A stretch of 64,000 nt of DNA from Chitinophaga silvisoli (GTDB taxonomy: Bacteria > Bacteroidota > Bacteroidia > Chitinophagales > Chitinophagaceae). Under the pieces are notes generated by a model. The model was not told the DNA's origin. It ran no database searches and saw only the letters and a program-made list of their open reading frames with translations. Numbering within the stretch: the first letter of the stretch is position 1; every line of letters starts with the position of its first letter. The translations under genes were made by a program, and so were the position numbers. The stretch covers positions 89,992-153,991 of the forward strand of contig NZ_QTJV01000016.1 in NCBI RefSeq assembly GCF_003412465.1. The letters run 5' to 3'. Below, piece by piece: positions 1 to 8,910 of this stretch.

Positions 1-497
1 AAATTGTCAAGGTCTTTCAATCCACTGGTATCCTTCTTTTCAGTATATATCTTCCTGCATGAACGGATGATAGTACGATAGGTCTCCTGCAAATTCACCA
101 GGGCGCTCACCAGTACAAGTGCACTTACCTGCTCAGGATACCTGGCAGTATAGCCTGTGGCCACGATGCCACCGAAACTAAACCCGATCAGACTGGCTTT
201 TTTAAGTTTATATTGTTTATAGATGCTGTTCAGGTCATCGTAAGACTGCTGGAAAGTATATTTTGCATCCGGGTCAGCGGAGCGGCCTTCTCCCCTCCTG
301 TCGTAGGTAATCACGTAAAATCCCTGCTCAGCGAGTTGTGCGGCGGTAGTGGATTCAAAATTAATGGCATTACTGCCCGGGCCTCCATGCAAAAAGATGA
401 CAGCTGGTTTGGATGCATCTCCAAATGCATGGGATACAATGGTTTGGGCCTGTGTACCCAGGGTACACACCAGCAATAGTAAAAATAAAGATCTCAT
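1..497 (-). CDS. Alpha/beta hydrolase, secreted, cut by window edge
   Basis: The first 165 codons of an S33-like alpha/beta hydrolase are visible; the C-terminus lies outside the window. The start at 497 gives a typical signal peptide (residues 1-19, ending TQAQ), so the product is probably periplasmic. HGGPGS at 38-43 is the oxyanion-hole motif of proline-iminopeptidase-type hydrolases, followed by DRRGEGRS at 67-74 and the nucleophile elbow GFSFGG at 106-111 with Ser108. The catalytic Asp and His would be in the missing part. Substrate cannot be told: peptide, ester or lactone are all possible in this superfamily. Confidence 0.85.
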   Translation of the reverse strand, partial: MRSLFLLLLVCTLGTQAQTIVSHAFGDASKPAVIFLHGGPGSNAINFESTTAAQLAEQGFYVITYDRRGEGRSADPDAKYTFQQSYDDLNSIYKQYKLKKASLIGFSFGGIVATGYTARYPEQVSALVLVSALVNLQETYRTIIRSCRKIYTEKKDTSGLKDLDN

Positions 498-570
498 CCG
501 GTAGAAAAAGTTATTCCGCAAATTAAGAAATACGCAGAAAGACTACGCTATTGCCTGATAATATTGGGGC

Positions 571-1602
571 ATGAAACGAACAATAGTTGTGGGGGACATC
601 CACGGCTGCTACAATGAGCTGTTGACCCTCCTGGATAAAACCGGCCTCCGGCCAGATGATCTCCTGATCTCCGTGGGTGACCTCGTAGACCGTGGTAATA
701 TGTCCCGGGAAGTATGGCAATACTTTATGACACGCCCTAATACCATTACACTCATGGGCAACCATGAACGAAAACACCTGCAGGGCACTCTTAATTACGC
801 ACAGGAAATCGTGAAAGTTCAAATGGGAGATGACTATCCGCATTTCCTGGCCTGGGCCATGACACTGCCTTATTACATCGAGACAGCAGATGCCATTGTT
901 GTACACGCTGCGATGGAACACGACATTCCCTTGCATGAGCAACGCCAGGATGTACTGTGTGGTACGACTGCCGGCGAACGATTCCTGGAAAAGAAATATG
1001 GAGGGAACAGTAATGGCGATAAGCTACAAAATTCCTGGACAGATCATTATACAGGTGAGAAACCAGTCATCTACGGCCACTCTGTCAGCGGCCATCTGCC
1101 ACGCATCGTGAATAACACCTATGGCATCGATACCGGTGCCTGCCATGGTGGCTACCTTACAGCTATCGAGCTGCCAGGTTTCATTATTCACCAGGTAAAA
1201 GTAGCACGCGACCACTGGAAGGAACAACGGGTACAATGGCAAATACCTGTATTGGAAAGCAAGGACTGGGATAACATGGAGATTGCCGCTATCCACAGGG
1301 AAATTGAAAGCCTGGCATATATAGAAACACCGGCAGTAAAGCAATACCTGCAGGAGCAAAAATCTTCCCTGGCACTCCTGGATGGCTCACTCCCGGAAAT
1401 AAAAGCGCAGCTGGATCTTTTCGCCATTGCTCACCATGACCGACTGCACACCTATCCTTTCAAAGCATTCCTGTACAAAAGCAGGTCCGGCAACCTGAAA
1501 GTAGAAGACCTGCGAAAGTCGCTCAACACACCGGCTAAGATAAAACAGCTACAGCATCTGTTTTCTGATAGCCTCCTTGTCGGCCGCAGTCACCGCCAGT
1601 GA
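571..1602 (+). CDS. PPP-family metallophosphoesterase
   Basis: 343-residue cytoplasmic phosphatase. The metal-binding motifs of the PPP/calcineurin-like family are in order: GDIHG at 8-12, GDLVDRG near 36-42, GNHE near 64-67 and a late GHS (YGHSV). This arrangement occurs in Ser/Thr protein phosphatases, ApaH-like enzymes and bacterial Pnkp phosphatase domains, so the substrate is open. The C-terminal 120 residues are outside the core and unrecognised. No signal peptide. The last 54 bases overlap the 3' end of the convergent sigma-factor gene, so both reading frames are constrained there. Confidence 0.85.
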   Translation: MKRTIVVGDIHGCYNELLTLLDKTGLRPDDLLISVGDLVDRGNMSREVWQYFMTRPNTITLMGNHERKHLQGTLNYAQEIVKVQMGDDYPHFLAWAMTLPYYIETADAIVVHAAMEHDIPLHEQRQDVLCGTTAGERFLEKKYGGNSNGDKLQNSWTDHYTGEKPVIYGHSVSGHLPRIVNNTYGIDTGACHGGYLTAIELPGFIIHQVKVARDHWKEQRVQWQIPVLESKDWDNMEIAAIHREIESLAYIETPAVKQYLQEQKSSLALLDGSLPEIKAQLDLFAIAHHDRLHTYPFKAFLYKSRSGNLKVEDLRKSLNTPAKIKQLQHLFSDSLLVGRSHRQ

Positions 1603-2769
1603 CAAGGCTTTCCGGAAATGCACCATGGCCTGTGTACGGTCCAGTGGTGTATACAGGTGCCCTAACAAGGCGTAATAAAAATGATTATCCTGTAATGGCA
1701 ATAATGCAGCAGCTTCAATCGCGGCTGCATTACCCATTACCTTCGCCAGGGCGAAAATCCTGTTCAGCGCAGCTATCGGTGAAGACTCCAATACCAGCAG
1801 CTGATCGTATAAATGTAAGATCTGTTCCCACTTTTCCCTGCTATCCTCCTTATGCGTATGCCAGTAAGCAATGCCTGCTTCCAGGTGATACTTCGTCAAC
1901 ACAGTACCCCGCGCCGCTTCATTCAGGTAATAAGTACCCTTTGAAATTAACTCCTGGTCCCACAGCTTCGTATCCTGGTCACTGTACAGGATCATTGCGC
2001 CCTGCTGATCGGCCCTGGCCGCAAATCGCGATGCATGGAAACACATGAGTGACAACAATGCATTTACTGCAGGCAAAGCAGCAGGCGGATGTGAGACTAA
2101 TAAATAAGTGAGACGCATGGCCTCCAGGCAAAGATCTTTTCTTAAAGTCGTATCCTGCGAAGTAGAATAATACCCTTCGCTGAATAAGAGATAGAGAGTA
2201 GTCAATACCGTATCTAAACGGCTATTCACCGCTCCGGCAGAAGGAGGAATGATGGGGATCTGGTCTGCTTTCAGCTTTTCCTTGGCTCTTTGCAGGCGTT
2301 TGTAAATTACATCTTTCTTAGTCAGGAATGCATCCGCTATTTCCTGTGCACCAAAACCACAAAGCAGGTTCAATGCCAGTGCCACCTGCGACTCCTCAGG
2401 GATACCGGGATTACATACCGTAAAGATCATGGCCAGCTGACTATCATGAATGCCCTGGTCAGAAAGATCGATATCCATTTCCGTTATTTCATGACTGGAT
2501 TTTTTGATCTCCGGACTTATCTTCTTCGCAAATAACTGGTCTCTCTTCAAATGGTTCAGGGTCTTGCGCTTCGCCACCGTATACAGCCATGCAGCCGGGT
2601 TGGGAGGAATACCCTGCTGGCTCCACAATTCAGTGGCAGAAAGAAAGGTATCACTCACAATATCCTCTGCCGTTTCGATGTGTGCAATACCAAAAAGCTG
2701 ACAGAGTACAGCAATGATCTTCCTGTACTCTGTCCTGAATAAATATGGGAGTAGTTCCTGATCTTCCAT
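1549..2769 (-). CDS. ECF42-like RNA polymerase sigma factor with long C-terminal domain
   Basis: 406 residues from the ATG at 2769. Region 2 is near residues 10-80 (ETAEDIVSDTFLSATELW), region 4 near 110-175 with the helix-turn-helix ending KKDVIYKRLQRAKEKL, and then about 220 residues of helical TPR/DUF6596-like domain. That long extension and the upstream DGPF/YCII gene are hallmarks of the ECF42 group, in which the extension is needed for activity and no classical anti-sigma factor is present (established for the family). An upstream in-frame extension to 2835 would run into the YCII gene, so 2769 is preferred. Its ATG overlaps the YCII stop codon as TAATG, indicating translational coupling. 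Confidence 0.9.
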   Translation of the reverse strand: MEDQELLPYLFRTEYRKIIAVLCQLFGIAHIETAEDIVSDTFLSATELWSQQGIPPNPAAWLYTVAKRKTLNHLKRDQLFAKKISPEIKKSSHEITEMDIDLSDQGIHDSQLAMIFTVCNPGIPEESQVALALNLLCGFGAQEIADAFLTKKDVIYKRLQRAKEKLKADQIPIIPPSAGAVNSRLDTVLTTLYLLFSEGYYSTSQDTTLRKDLCLEAMRLTYLLVSHPPAALPAVNALLSLMCFHASRFAARADQQGAMILYSDQDTKLWDQELISKGTYYLNEAARGTVLTKYHLEAGIAYWHTHKEDSREKWEQILHLYDQLLVLESSPIAALNRIFALAKVMGNAAAIEAAALLPLQDNHFYYALLGHLYTPLDRTQAMVHFRKALSLAVTAADKEAIRKQML

Positions 2770-3119
2770 TAGGCTTCTTTCATTAACATACGCACTTCTA
2801 CCGTCCCGTTCCAGGGTGCACTTAAAACCGGGCAATCTTTTCCTATCTCAGTCGCAGCCGCTAAATCTACCGCCCTGATGATCACAAAACCACCTATGGA
2901 TTCTTTGATATCCGGGTAAGGGCCATCTGTTACCACCTTGCCTGCTTTGATCACAGTACCTTCGGGTCTGAGGCGGTTGCCATGACTTACCAGGGCACCT
3001 TCGGCCTGTAGTTTGCCCAGCCATTCCTGCCAGGGCTTAATGCTGTCCTGTAATTCTGAAGGAGAAGGTTGTGCTTCTTTTGAATTATCTTTTCTGAAGA
3101 TCAATAAGAACTCATTCAT
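2769..3119 (-). CDS. YCII/DGPF-family protein
   Basis: 116-residue YCII-related protein. It starts MNEFLLIF, the conserved first strand of the family, and carries TDGPYPDIKESIGGF, the DGPF-type signature. The ATG at 3119 is chosen over an upstream one at 3179 because the family begins at this strand and the longer form would overlap the AhpD-like gene. Members form dimeric alpha/beta barrels; their chemistry is not settled, but they are the standard genomic partners of ECF42 sigma factors. Gene order here is AhpD-like, YCII, sigma factor, on one transcript. Confidence 0.88.
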   Translation of the reverse strand: MNEFLLIFRKDNSKEAQPSPSELQDSIKPWQEWLGKLQAEGALVSHGNRLRPEGTVIKAGKVVTDGPYPDIKESIGGFVIIRAVDLAAATEIGKDCPVLSAPWNGTVEVRMLMKEA

Positions 3120-3141
3120 ATTGTTAGATTTTTCCGGGTTA

Positions 3142-3618
3142 TTAATGCTTAGCTGCAAACATGCCCACCTTGTAAGCACCTACAGGCAAGGGTGAACCAA
3201 AAGCAATATTCAGTCGGTTATAACTGTTAATAGCCACAATTGCGATGACCAGGTCTATCAGCTCACCTTCCGAAAACCGGGCAGCTGCTGCATCATACAC
3301 CTCGTCTGGTACATGGCCCAGGTTTACCCTGGTTAATGCCTCCGCAAATGCCAGTGCTGCACGCTCTCTTTCAGAATAAAAAGGCGCTTCCCTCCATGCA
3401 TCCATTACATACAGGCGGTGTTCTTCCTCACCCATGGCACGTAATTCCTTCGTATGCATATCCAGACAAAAAGCACAGCCATTGATCTGGGATACCCGAA
3501 AATAAACCAGTTCTAATAAGGATTTGTCAAGTGGAGATTTGGCCAGGTAAGGAGCGAAACCGCTTAAAGCCTGCATAGCATTGTTGGCATGTTGGAAGTA
3601 ATTCAGTCTTGTTTTCAT
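3142..3618 (-). CDS. AhpD/carboxymuconolactone decarboxylase-family protein
   Basis: 158-residue all-helical protein of the CMD/AhpD fold. The redox signature CAFC spans residues 48-51 with His55 four residues on, within NGCAFCLDMHTKELR, as in AhpD-like peroxidases. It is the first gene of the operon leading to the YCII and ECF42-like genes, 22 bases upstream of the former. In the ECF42 setting such a gene suggests an oxidative or xenobiotic stress response, but that is inference. Start at 3618 matches the family N-terminus. Confidence 0.88.
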   Translation of the reverse strand: MKTRLNYFQHANNAMQALSGFAPYLAKSPLDKSLLELVYFRVSQINGCAFCLDMHTKELRAMGEEEHRLYVMDAWREAPFYSERERAALAFAEALTRVNLGHVPDEVYDAAAARFSEGELIDLVIAIVAINSYNRLNIAFGSPLPVGAYKVGMFAAKH

Positions 3619-3689
3619 GATTTTGAGATTTTGCCCTTATAACAAGTGGGCTTTTACCAATTGGACAAAATCAATAGATATTTATTTTA

Positions 3690-3697
3690 TACATTTG
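3690..3697 (+). promoter_or_regulatory. Candidate -7 box (TAnnTTTG) for outer-membrane protein gene
   Basis: TACATTTG matches the Bacteroidota -7 consensus exactly and lies 16 bases before the start codon at 3714. A TTG at 3661 is too far upstream for the usual 19-21 base spacing, so the -33 element is not convincing. Confidence 0.4.
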
Positions 3698-3713
3698 TAA
3701 GTCAATATACCCT

Positions 3714-4322
3714 ATGAAAAAAAGTCTGTTTATTGCCTTTATCTGCCTATGTGCCTTTTTTAGCTCCCAGGCCCAGCATTTTACCAACGGAGCAGGCATC
3801 AGCCTGATACATGATGAAACCAAATACTCAAGGGAAAATCCCTACATGGCCATTGCCTATACGCCAGGGGTGACGTTTAAAGAAAACAGGGAATATGCGT
3901 ATTCTATCAATGCCCCGATCAGGATAGGCTATTCGAAATACTATTATAATCAAACCTATGGGAACGCATCCGTGACTGACGACTGGAAAAGTTACATTGT
4001 CCAGGTGCCCCTGATGTTTAACTTTAACTATGGTGCGGGTTCTTCCCAGAAAGCACGTGGCAGGGTCGGATTTTTTGGAGGTGCTGGGTATGCGGCGCAA
4101 TACCGGGCTTATGACGAAGTATATACTGACACTTATAATGAGATCAGGATTTCAGGCAATACCTCTGAGTTCAGCACCAATATTGCCCTCAATGCGGGAA
4201 TCCGTTTTGCTGTAGGCAGGTCATACAGGAGAAAGAACCTGGAGCTGGGTGTTGGGTATTTTGTGGGCGTAACGGGTGAAACGCATCAGCTCTTAAATTT
4301 TCATTTTCTCTTTAACTTTTAA
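3714..4322 (+). CDS. Outer-membrane beta-barrel protein
   Basis: 202 residues with a cleavable signal peptide (residues 1-20, ending SQAQ) and a succession of amphipathic strands rich in Tyr, Gly and Phe. It ends in an aromatic residue (LNFHFLFNF), the usual outer-membrane insertion signal. The size fits a small 8-10-stranded OmpA/OmpW-like barrel. Transcribed divergently from the AhpD-like operon. No ligand can be deduced. Confidence 0.75.
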   Translation: MKKSLFIAFICLCAFFSSQAQHFTNGAGISLIHDETKYSRENPYMAIAYTPGVTFKENREYAYSINAPIRIGYSKYYYNQTYGNASVTDDWKSYIVQVPLMFNFNYGAGSSQKARGRVGFFGGAGYAAQYRAYDEVYTDTYNEIRISGNTSEFSTNIALNAGIRFAVGRSYRRKNLELGVGYFVGVTGETHQLLNFHFLFNF

Positions 4323-4413
4323 TATCCGGGCATTCCGAAGATGTGTAAAAGAAAAAATCAAGTCCATCCTCATCTGCATGTCATTTCTTTAGGACCCGAT
4401 TCTGATAAACAGT

Positions 4414-4800
4414 TTAACTAACTGGAACGTCGTCCAGGTCTAACTTTCCATTTGTTTTTAGAATAACCCTTCGAAGGCGCTCCTGGTGCTCGTCACCCCA
4501 AAGGCCAATAGATTGAATCAAGGGAATAAGTGTTTTGCCAAATTCTGTAAGACGGTATTCTACTTTTGGGGGCAAAACGGGATAGATTGTTTTAGTCACC
4601 AATTCATGGTCTTCAAGTTCCTTCAATTGGACATTCAGCACCCGCCTGGTTACGTCCGGGATTTTTCGCTGAAGTTCACTTGGCCGTACGTTGCCATTGT
4701 GGATGAACCAAAGGATGCGGATTTTCCATTTGCCATACAGCACTTCTCCAACCAGGTCAAGTCCACAATTGAGTGTCGGAGTAGTTTTTTTTATGTACAT
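4414..4800 (-). CDS. HxlR-family transcriptional regulator
   Basis: 128-residue winged-helix regulator from ATG 4800. It has the HxlR pattern: a Cys near the N-terminus (LNCGLDLVGEVLYGKWK), the GKWK..IL helix, DVTRRVLNVQLKELE as recognition helix, and the wing ending VEYRLTEFGKTLIP. A longer frame to 4893 is open but would enter the divergent gene and lacks family similarity. It sits head to head with the SDR gene, the usual position for an HxlR regulator of a reductase. The conserved Cys suggests redox or electrophile sensing. Confidence 0.9.
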   Translation of the reverse strand: MYIKKTTPTLNCGLDLVGEVLYGKWKIRILWFIHNGNVRPSELQRKIPDVTRRVLNVQLKELEDHELVTKTIYPVLPPKVEYRLTEFGKTLIPLIQSIGLWGDEHQERLRRVILKTNGKLDLDDVPVS

Positions 4801-4925
4801 AAATACGAATATACGGCAAACCCTAATAGCCACCAATACGGATAAATTTATCCCTATCTGATTCGTAAGCCCGTAATTGTTTGCTATCCGCATACTATCG
4901 AATTTTGTCCTACAAACAAAAACAT

Positions 4926-5720
4926 ATGGAACAGCAATTCAACTACAGCAACGAATTATCCGGTAAGATAGCCTTAGTAACAGGTGGAACCAAGGGTGCC
5001 GGAAAAGCAATCGCAGAGCGCTTAAAAGTTGCTGGTGCAACTGTGCTTATTACCGCGAGGAACAAACCTGAACAGGCAGATGAAGATCTACATTTTATTC
5101 CTGCTGACCTGAGCAAGGCAGAAGATGCGCAAAAAGTGATCAGCGAAGTGTTGTCTACCTATGGCAGGCTGGATATTCTGGTAAACAACCTTGGTGGTTC
5201 ATCAACACCCGCCGGTGGTTTTTCCGTGTTGAATGATGAGGATTGGATATCTACCTTACAAGCTAATTTACTTGCTCCAGTCAGGCTTGACAGGGGATTC
5301 CTACCGCAAATGATCGATCGTAAAAGTGGTGTTATTATTCACATCGCTTCCATCCAGGGCAAATTGCCGCTATACGACTCTACCTTGCCTTACGCAGCTG
5401 CAAAAGCAGGATTAATCAACTACAGTAAAAGTTTATCAAATGAAGTTACACCAAAAGGTGTTCGTGTGCTAACTGTTTCCCCAGGATGGATCAATACAAC
5501 AGCATCGGTAGCCTGGTTGGGTGAGATTGCAAGAAATGCAAATATTACTGTAGAAGCAGCCCAGCAAAGTGTCATGGATGCATTGGGTGGAATACCTTAC
5601 GGCAGGCCCGCTGAACCGGGAGAAGTAGCTGAATTGATTGGCTTTTTAGTTTCACCAAGGGCCAATTACTTAACAGGAACAAATTTCGTCATTGACGGAG
5701 GAACGGTACCAACAATTTAA
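4926..5720 (+). CDS. SDR-family oxidoreductase
   Basis: 264 residues from ATG 4926. Classical short-chain dehydrogenase: TGGTKGAGKAIA cofactor motif near 19-30, NNLGG motif near 90, catalytic Ser in HIASIQG, and YAAAKAG with the Tyr-x-x-x-Lys pair. The C-terminus GTNFVIDGG is typical of this fold. The residues after beta2 (TARNKPEQ) suggest NADP preference. The start at 4881 is less likely because it would put 15 untypical residues before the fold and overlap the divergent regulator start. Followed after 18 bases by the SnoaL-like gene. Confidence 0.9.
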   Translation: MEQQFNYSNELSGKIALVTGGTKGAGKAIAERLKVAGATVLITARNKPEQADEDLHFIPADLSKAEDAQKVISEVLSTYGRLDILVNNLGGSSTPAGGFSVLNDEDWISTLQANLLAPVRLDRGFLPQMIDRKSGVIIHIASIQGKLPLYDSTLPYAAAKAGLINYSKSLSNEVTPKGVRVLTVSPGWINTTASVAWLGEIARNANITVEAAQQSVMDALGGIPYGRPAEPGEVAELIGFLVSPRANYLTGTNFVIDGGTVPTI

Positions 5721-5738
5721 AAACTTAATCATATCACC

Positions 5739-6056
5739 ATGGAATTACCACAATTAGTAGCAAAATTTGTAGAGGCGCAGAACACTTACGACAGCGGGGC
5801 TTACCTGACCTGTTTCACGGAAACCGCCATCGTACATGATGAAGGCAAGACGTACACAGGTAAAGAAGAGATCCGGCATTGGATCGAAGAGGCAAATGAA
5901 AAATATAGCGCTGCCGTGAAACCACTTCAATATGAAGAGTCGGGTTCGAAGGGCTTGTTAACTGCAGAGGTATCAGGCACATTCCCAGGCAGCCCGATCG
6001 TGCTGCGGTTCCATTTAGGGCTGAAGGATGGTCTGATCGATACATTACATCATTAA
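5739..6056 (+). CDS. SnoaL-like / NTF2-fold protein
   Basis: 105-residue cone-barrel protein of the NTF2/SnoaL superfamily: an N-terminal helix with FVEAQNTYDSGAYLTCF, then strands matching AIVHDEGKTYTGKEEIRHWIEEA, the family core. Small members often act as cyclases, isomerases or ligand-binding partners of a neighbouring reductase. Co-transcribed with the SDR gene and followed by a strong terminator. No catalytic residue can be assigned. Confidence 0.8.
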   Translation: MELPQLVAKFVEAQNTYDSGAYLTCFTETAIVHDEGKTYTGKEEIRHWIEEANEKYSAAVKPLQYEESGSKGLLTAEVSGTFPGSPIVLRFHLGLKDGLIDTLHH

Positions 6057-6090
6057 AAGGCATATCACATAGTTGTGCTTATATAGATTG

Positions 6091-6126
6091 AGGAAACCGC
6101 TGTTTAAATACAGTGGTTTTCTTTTG
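6091..6126 (+). terminator. Intrinsic terminator after SDR/SnoaL operon
   Basis: A 12-bp stem (6091-6102 with 6111-6122, two G-U pairs) with an 8-base loop runs into CTTTTG. It ends the plus-strand operon 35 bases after the SnoaL stop. Confidence 0.7.
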
Positions 6127-6264
6127 CCGCGACCAGTCTTTTGCCTGACGATATGACTTCCATTGCCGGAATGAAAAAGTAGGTTGAATTCACCCGGAGC
6201 GGACTAGTATGATAGGTTTTGAAATTGGTTCCCAGGTATGTAGCTGTTCCCGGTAAGCGTATGA

Positions 6265-6996
6265 TTATGAAAACCGGATTTTATCCCAGAGTTTATTGGA
6301 CACTACCTGTTCAATCACCTGCTCCCTATAGTTCCTGCTGATAGGAATGCGGTGTTGCTGGATAAAGATCTCATTGCCTTCGATCGCTTCGATTTTATCG
6401 ATCGCAACAATGTAGGATTTGTGCACCCTGATAAAGGCGTGGCTATCGAGATTCTGTTCCAGGTTTTTCAGGTAAAGCAATGTTACGTACTTCCCTTTCA
6501 GGGTGTAGATGGTGATGTAGTTTTGCATACCTTCTACATAGAGGATGTCTTCAAAATGAATCTTTTCGTATTTGCTGCCGCACTTGATGAAAAAGTAGTC
6601 GGTGGCAGCCTCGGCTTTCTGTATGGTAGCACGGTTGACGAGCTGGTGGTATTCGCGTGCTTTGCTGACAGCTTTGAAAAAGCGATCGAAAGTGATGGGT
6701 TTCAGGAGGTAGTCCATGACGTTTAGCTGGAAGCCTTCGAGGGCATAGCTGGGGTAAGCTGTGGTGATAATCACCATAGGGGGTTTCTGGATGATCTTCA
6801 GGAAATCGATGCCGTTCATTTTGGGCATCTGGATGTCCAGGAAGATGAGGTCGATGGGATGCTGATCCATGAGTTTCATGAGGGCAACCGGGTTCTCGCA
6901 GGTGTCGACCAGGTGGAGGAAGTCGATTTCTTTCACATAATCAGCCATTCCTTCGCGGGCCAGCGGTTCATCATCTATGATTACACAGTTTAACAT
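6265..6996 (-). CDS. LytTR-family response regulator
   Basis: 243 residues: a receiver domain (1-120) with acidic pocket Asp8-Asp9 and phospho-acceptor Asp54 in FLDIQMPKMNG, then a LytTR DNA-binding domain (about 140-240) with VHKSYIVA and the late IPISRNYRE motif. It follows the LytS-type kinase gene on the same strand with a 52-base gap, so it is the cognate regulator. Such pairs in Bacteroidota regulate diverse targets; none is identifiable from the neighbours. Confidence 0.93.
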   Translation of the reverse strand: MLNCVIIDDEPLAREGMADYVKEIDFLHLVDTCENPVALMKLMDQHPIDLIFLDIQMPKMNGIDFLKIIQKPPMVIITTAYPSYALEGFQLNVMDYLLKPITFDRFFKAVSKAREYHQLVNRATIQKAEAATDYFFIKCGSKYEKIHFEDILYVEGMQNYITIYTLKGKYVTLLYLKNLEQNLDSHAFIRVHKSYIVAIDKIEAIEGNEIFIQQHRIPISRNYREQVIEQVVSNKLWDKIRFS

Positions 6997-7048
6997 TGTT
7001 GCTGTTTAATATTTTTATCCGGAACAAATGTATTCCAGCTTTTATGTA

Positions 7049-8170
7049 CTATGCAATTTTGTGCATCAGCGGCACACCCTGCAAAACGGAGAGCTGTAAA
7101 GTCAATAATATAGAAAAAGATGAACTATTACTATTCACTGCCAGTTCATACTGCCCCGGGTACATCAGGTCCAGTCGCCGTCTTACATTCTTCAACCCAA
7201 TTCCTCCATACCGTAGCACCTCTTCACCGGCCTCCTCTTCCACCGATACGCTGTTAGCTACCAGGAACCTTAATTCCTGCCCGGCTACCTGCAACTCAAT
7301 CTGCACCCAATTTGTCTGATCTGCCTGCCTGGACACATGTTTAAATGCATTTTCCACAAAGGTCATCAGTATAAAAGGGGCAATGCCCAGCCTGGCATCA
7401 TATAATGCAGGCAATTGAATATCGACCTCTACATTGGTATTCTGCCTGAGCCGCTCCAGTTCAATCCCATTTTCAAGGTAAGCAATTTCTTTATTCAGCA
7501 GGATCTGCTTGTCATTGCATTCATACAGCTGGTGCCTGAGCAAATCGGAGAATTTGGCCAGGGAAGCGGAAGCCATATCCGGGTTTTTATGAATAAGGAA
7601 GAAGATGGAATTAATGGTATTAAACAGGAAATGGGGATTAAACTGGTACTTCAGGTAATTCAGCTCCGTCTCTAGCTTCTCCTTTTCCAGCATTTGCTCT
7701 TTGTTCTTCGTTTGCAGCCAGCTCCTGCCCATTTTTATGCTCATGGCAAGGGTCATTGCCGCAATAGCACTCGGCAGTGAATTGGCCAGTACTATGCTCA
7801 GGAAACTATCTGTATGAAACAGCTCTTTCACAGTTGTTCCTGCCAGGGAAGCGGTAAGGTAATACCCCGGTACAATACAACAGGCAGTAATCAGGGTGGT
7901 AGCGACCAAGAGCAGCACATAGGTCGTATATTTTCCCTTTTCGAAATACCTGGGCAGCAAAAAGTACAGGTTAAACCAGACCCCTAATGTCTCCCAGAAA
8001 ACATAGGTAAAATACTTGGGAAACATGGTAGTGGTAAAGATAATACCCGCCGCTTTGATGGGATTGCCCACGGCCACCGTCCACCAAATGAACTGGTAGA
8101 ACATCCAGAAAGGGATGTGATAGAGCTTGTATTTGTAAAACCACCTGGGCATCATTCTGAAGTTACGCAA
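7049..8170 (-). CDS. LytS-type sensor histidine kinase
   Basis: 373-residue membrane kinase of the His_kinase family. Four hydrophobic segments occupy about residues 18-150, followed by a coiled linker and the phosphorylation box NPHFLFNTINS with His180. The ATPase part is recognised by PFILMTFVENAFKH and YGGIGLKNVRRRLDLMYP. No periplasmic sensor domain is visible, so sensing is through the membrane helices. A nearby internal Met at residue 7 is an alternative start. Operon with the LytTR regulator downstream. Confidence 0.92.
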   Translation of the reverse strand: MRNFRMMPRWFYKYKLYHIPFWMFYQFIWWTVAVGNPIKAAGIIFTTTMFPKYFTYVFWETLGVWFNLYFLLPRYFEKGKYTTYVLLLVATTLITACCIVPGYYLTASLAGTTVKELFHTDSFLSIVLANSLPSAIAAMTLAMSIKMGRSWLQTKNKEQMLEKEKLETELNYLKYQFNPHFLFNTINSIFFLIHKNPDMASASLAKFSDLLRHQLYECNDKQILLNKEIAYLENGIELERLRQNTNVEVDIQLPALYDARLGIAPFILMTFVENAFKHVSRQADQTNWVQIELQVAGQELRFLVANSVSVEEEAGEEVLRYGGIGLKNVRRRLDLMYPGQYELAVNSNSSSFSILLTLQLSVLQGVPLMHKIA

Positions 8171-8367
8171 AAGGCGGGGGATTTCCCGGCTCCGTTATGT
8201 GAACGACCTGAAATAATTGACGAACTGCATGAAGTGGATAAAGACTGTAATAACCATGGCCATCGACTCATTAAAAAAATCTGTTAAGAAAAACTAACCA
8301 TCATCAGTTTACTCACTGATATCGTCTGGCACAATTCCTGTACTATCTGTATTAAAAATATAGAACT

Positions 8368-8754
8368 ATGGATATTATTATTCAATCCCTCGGATTTAAA
8401 GCCAGTAATGCACTTGAGTCATATATCCGTGAAAAGCTGAACACGTTAAAAACAGATAAAATTGTACGTGCAAACGTTACATTATATAAGGGGCCAGACA
8501 GCACTCCTGAAAATAATTATTGTGAAATCCGGCTGGAAGTACCCGGTCAGGATCATTTTGTAAAGAAAGTGAGTCCTCATTTTGAACCTGCTGTCAATGA
8601 ATGTGTAGATGTTCTGCAAGCCCAGATCGTAAAGGTCAGGGGTAGAAAAGAGGACGGCAACAGGCACCAGGATAAGTTAAATATCCAGGATGTACTGATG
8701 CAGGAGGACAGTGATAACAATGAAGATGTAGAATTGGAAGATGTAGTGAAATAG
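8368..8754 (+). CDS. Ribosome hibernation factor HPF/RaiA-family protein
   Basis: 128 residues with the beta-alpha-beta-beta-beta-alpha core of the HPF/YfiA family: IIIQSLGFKASNALESYI, then the central strands, and a second helix FEPAVNECVDVLQAQIVKV with the basic tail. It lacks the long C-terminal dimerisation domain, so it is the short type. The last 30 residues are strongly acidic, which is unusual. Role: binding the decoding site of idle ribosomes under stress. Single-gene transcript, bounded by a strong terminator. Confidence 0.88.
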   Translation: MDIIIQSLGFKASNALESYIREKLNTLKTDKIVRANVTLYKGPDSTPENNYCEIRLEVPGQDHFVKKVSPHFEPAVNECVDVLQAQIVKVRGRKEDGNRHQDKLNIQDVLMQEDSDNNEDVELEDVVK

Positions 8755-8773
8755 TGTGTTTTTTAAAATGATG

Positions 8774-8815
8774 AAGGGGGTGATAAAAAGAATCTTTTTA
8801 TCACCCTTTTTGTTT
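8774..8815 (+). terminator. Intrinsic terminator after HPF gene
   Basis: A perfect 13-bp stem (8778-8790 with 8794-8806, loop AAT), extended by G-U and A-T pairs, is followed by a T-rich run. Confidence 0.85.
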
Positions 8816-8910
8816 GTATTGATATTAATTATAGGCATAACTAAAGGTTATCATCCATTACCTTTTACAATTTCCGTTTGCGGCCGCAACATTAGAAATT
8901 TGTGGGCATT

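Noticed and set aside
1549..1602. Long plus-strand frames antiparallel to the sigma gene (1599-2048 and others)
   Set aside because: They are shadows of the sigma factor; the product has no protein-like pattern and no start signal.
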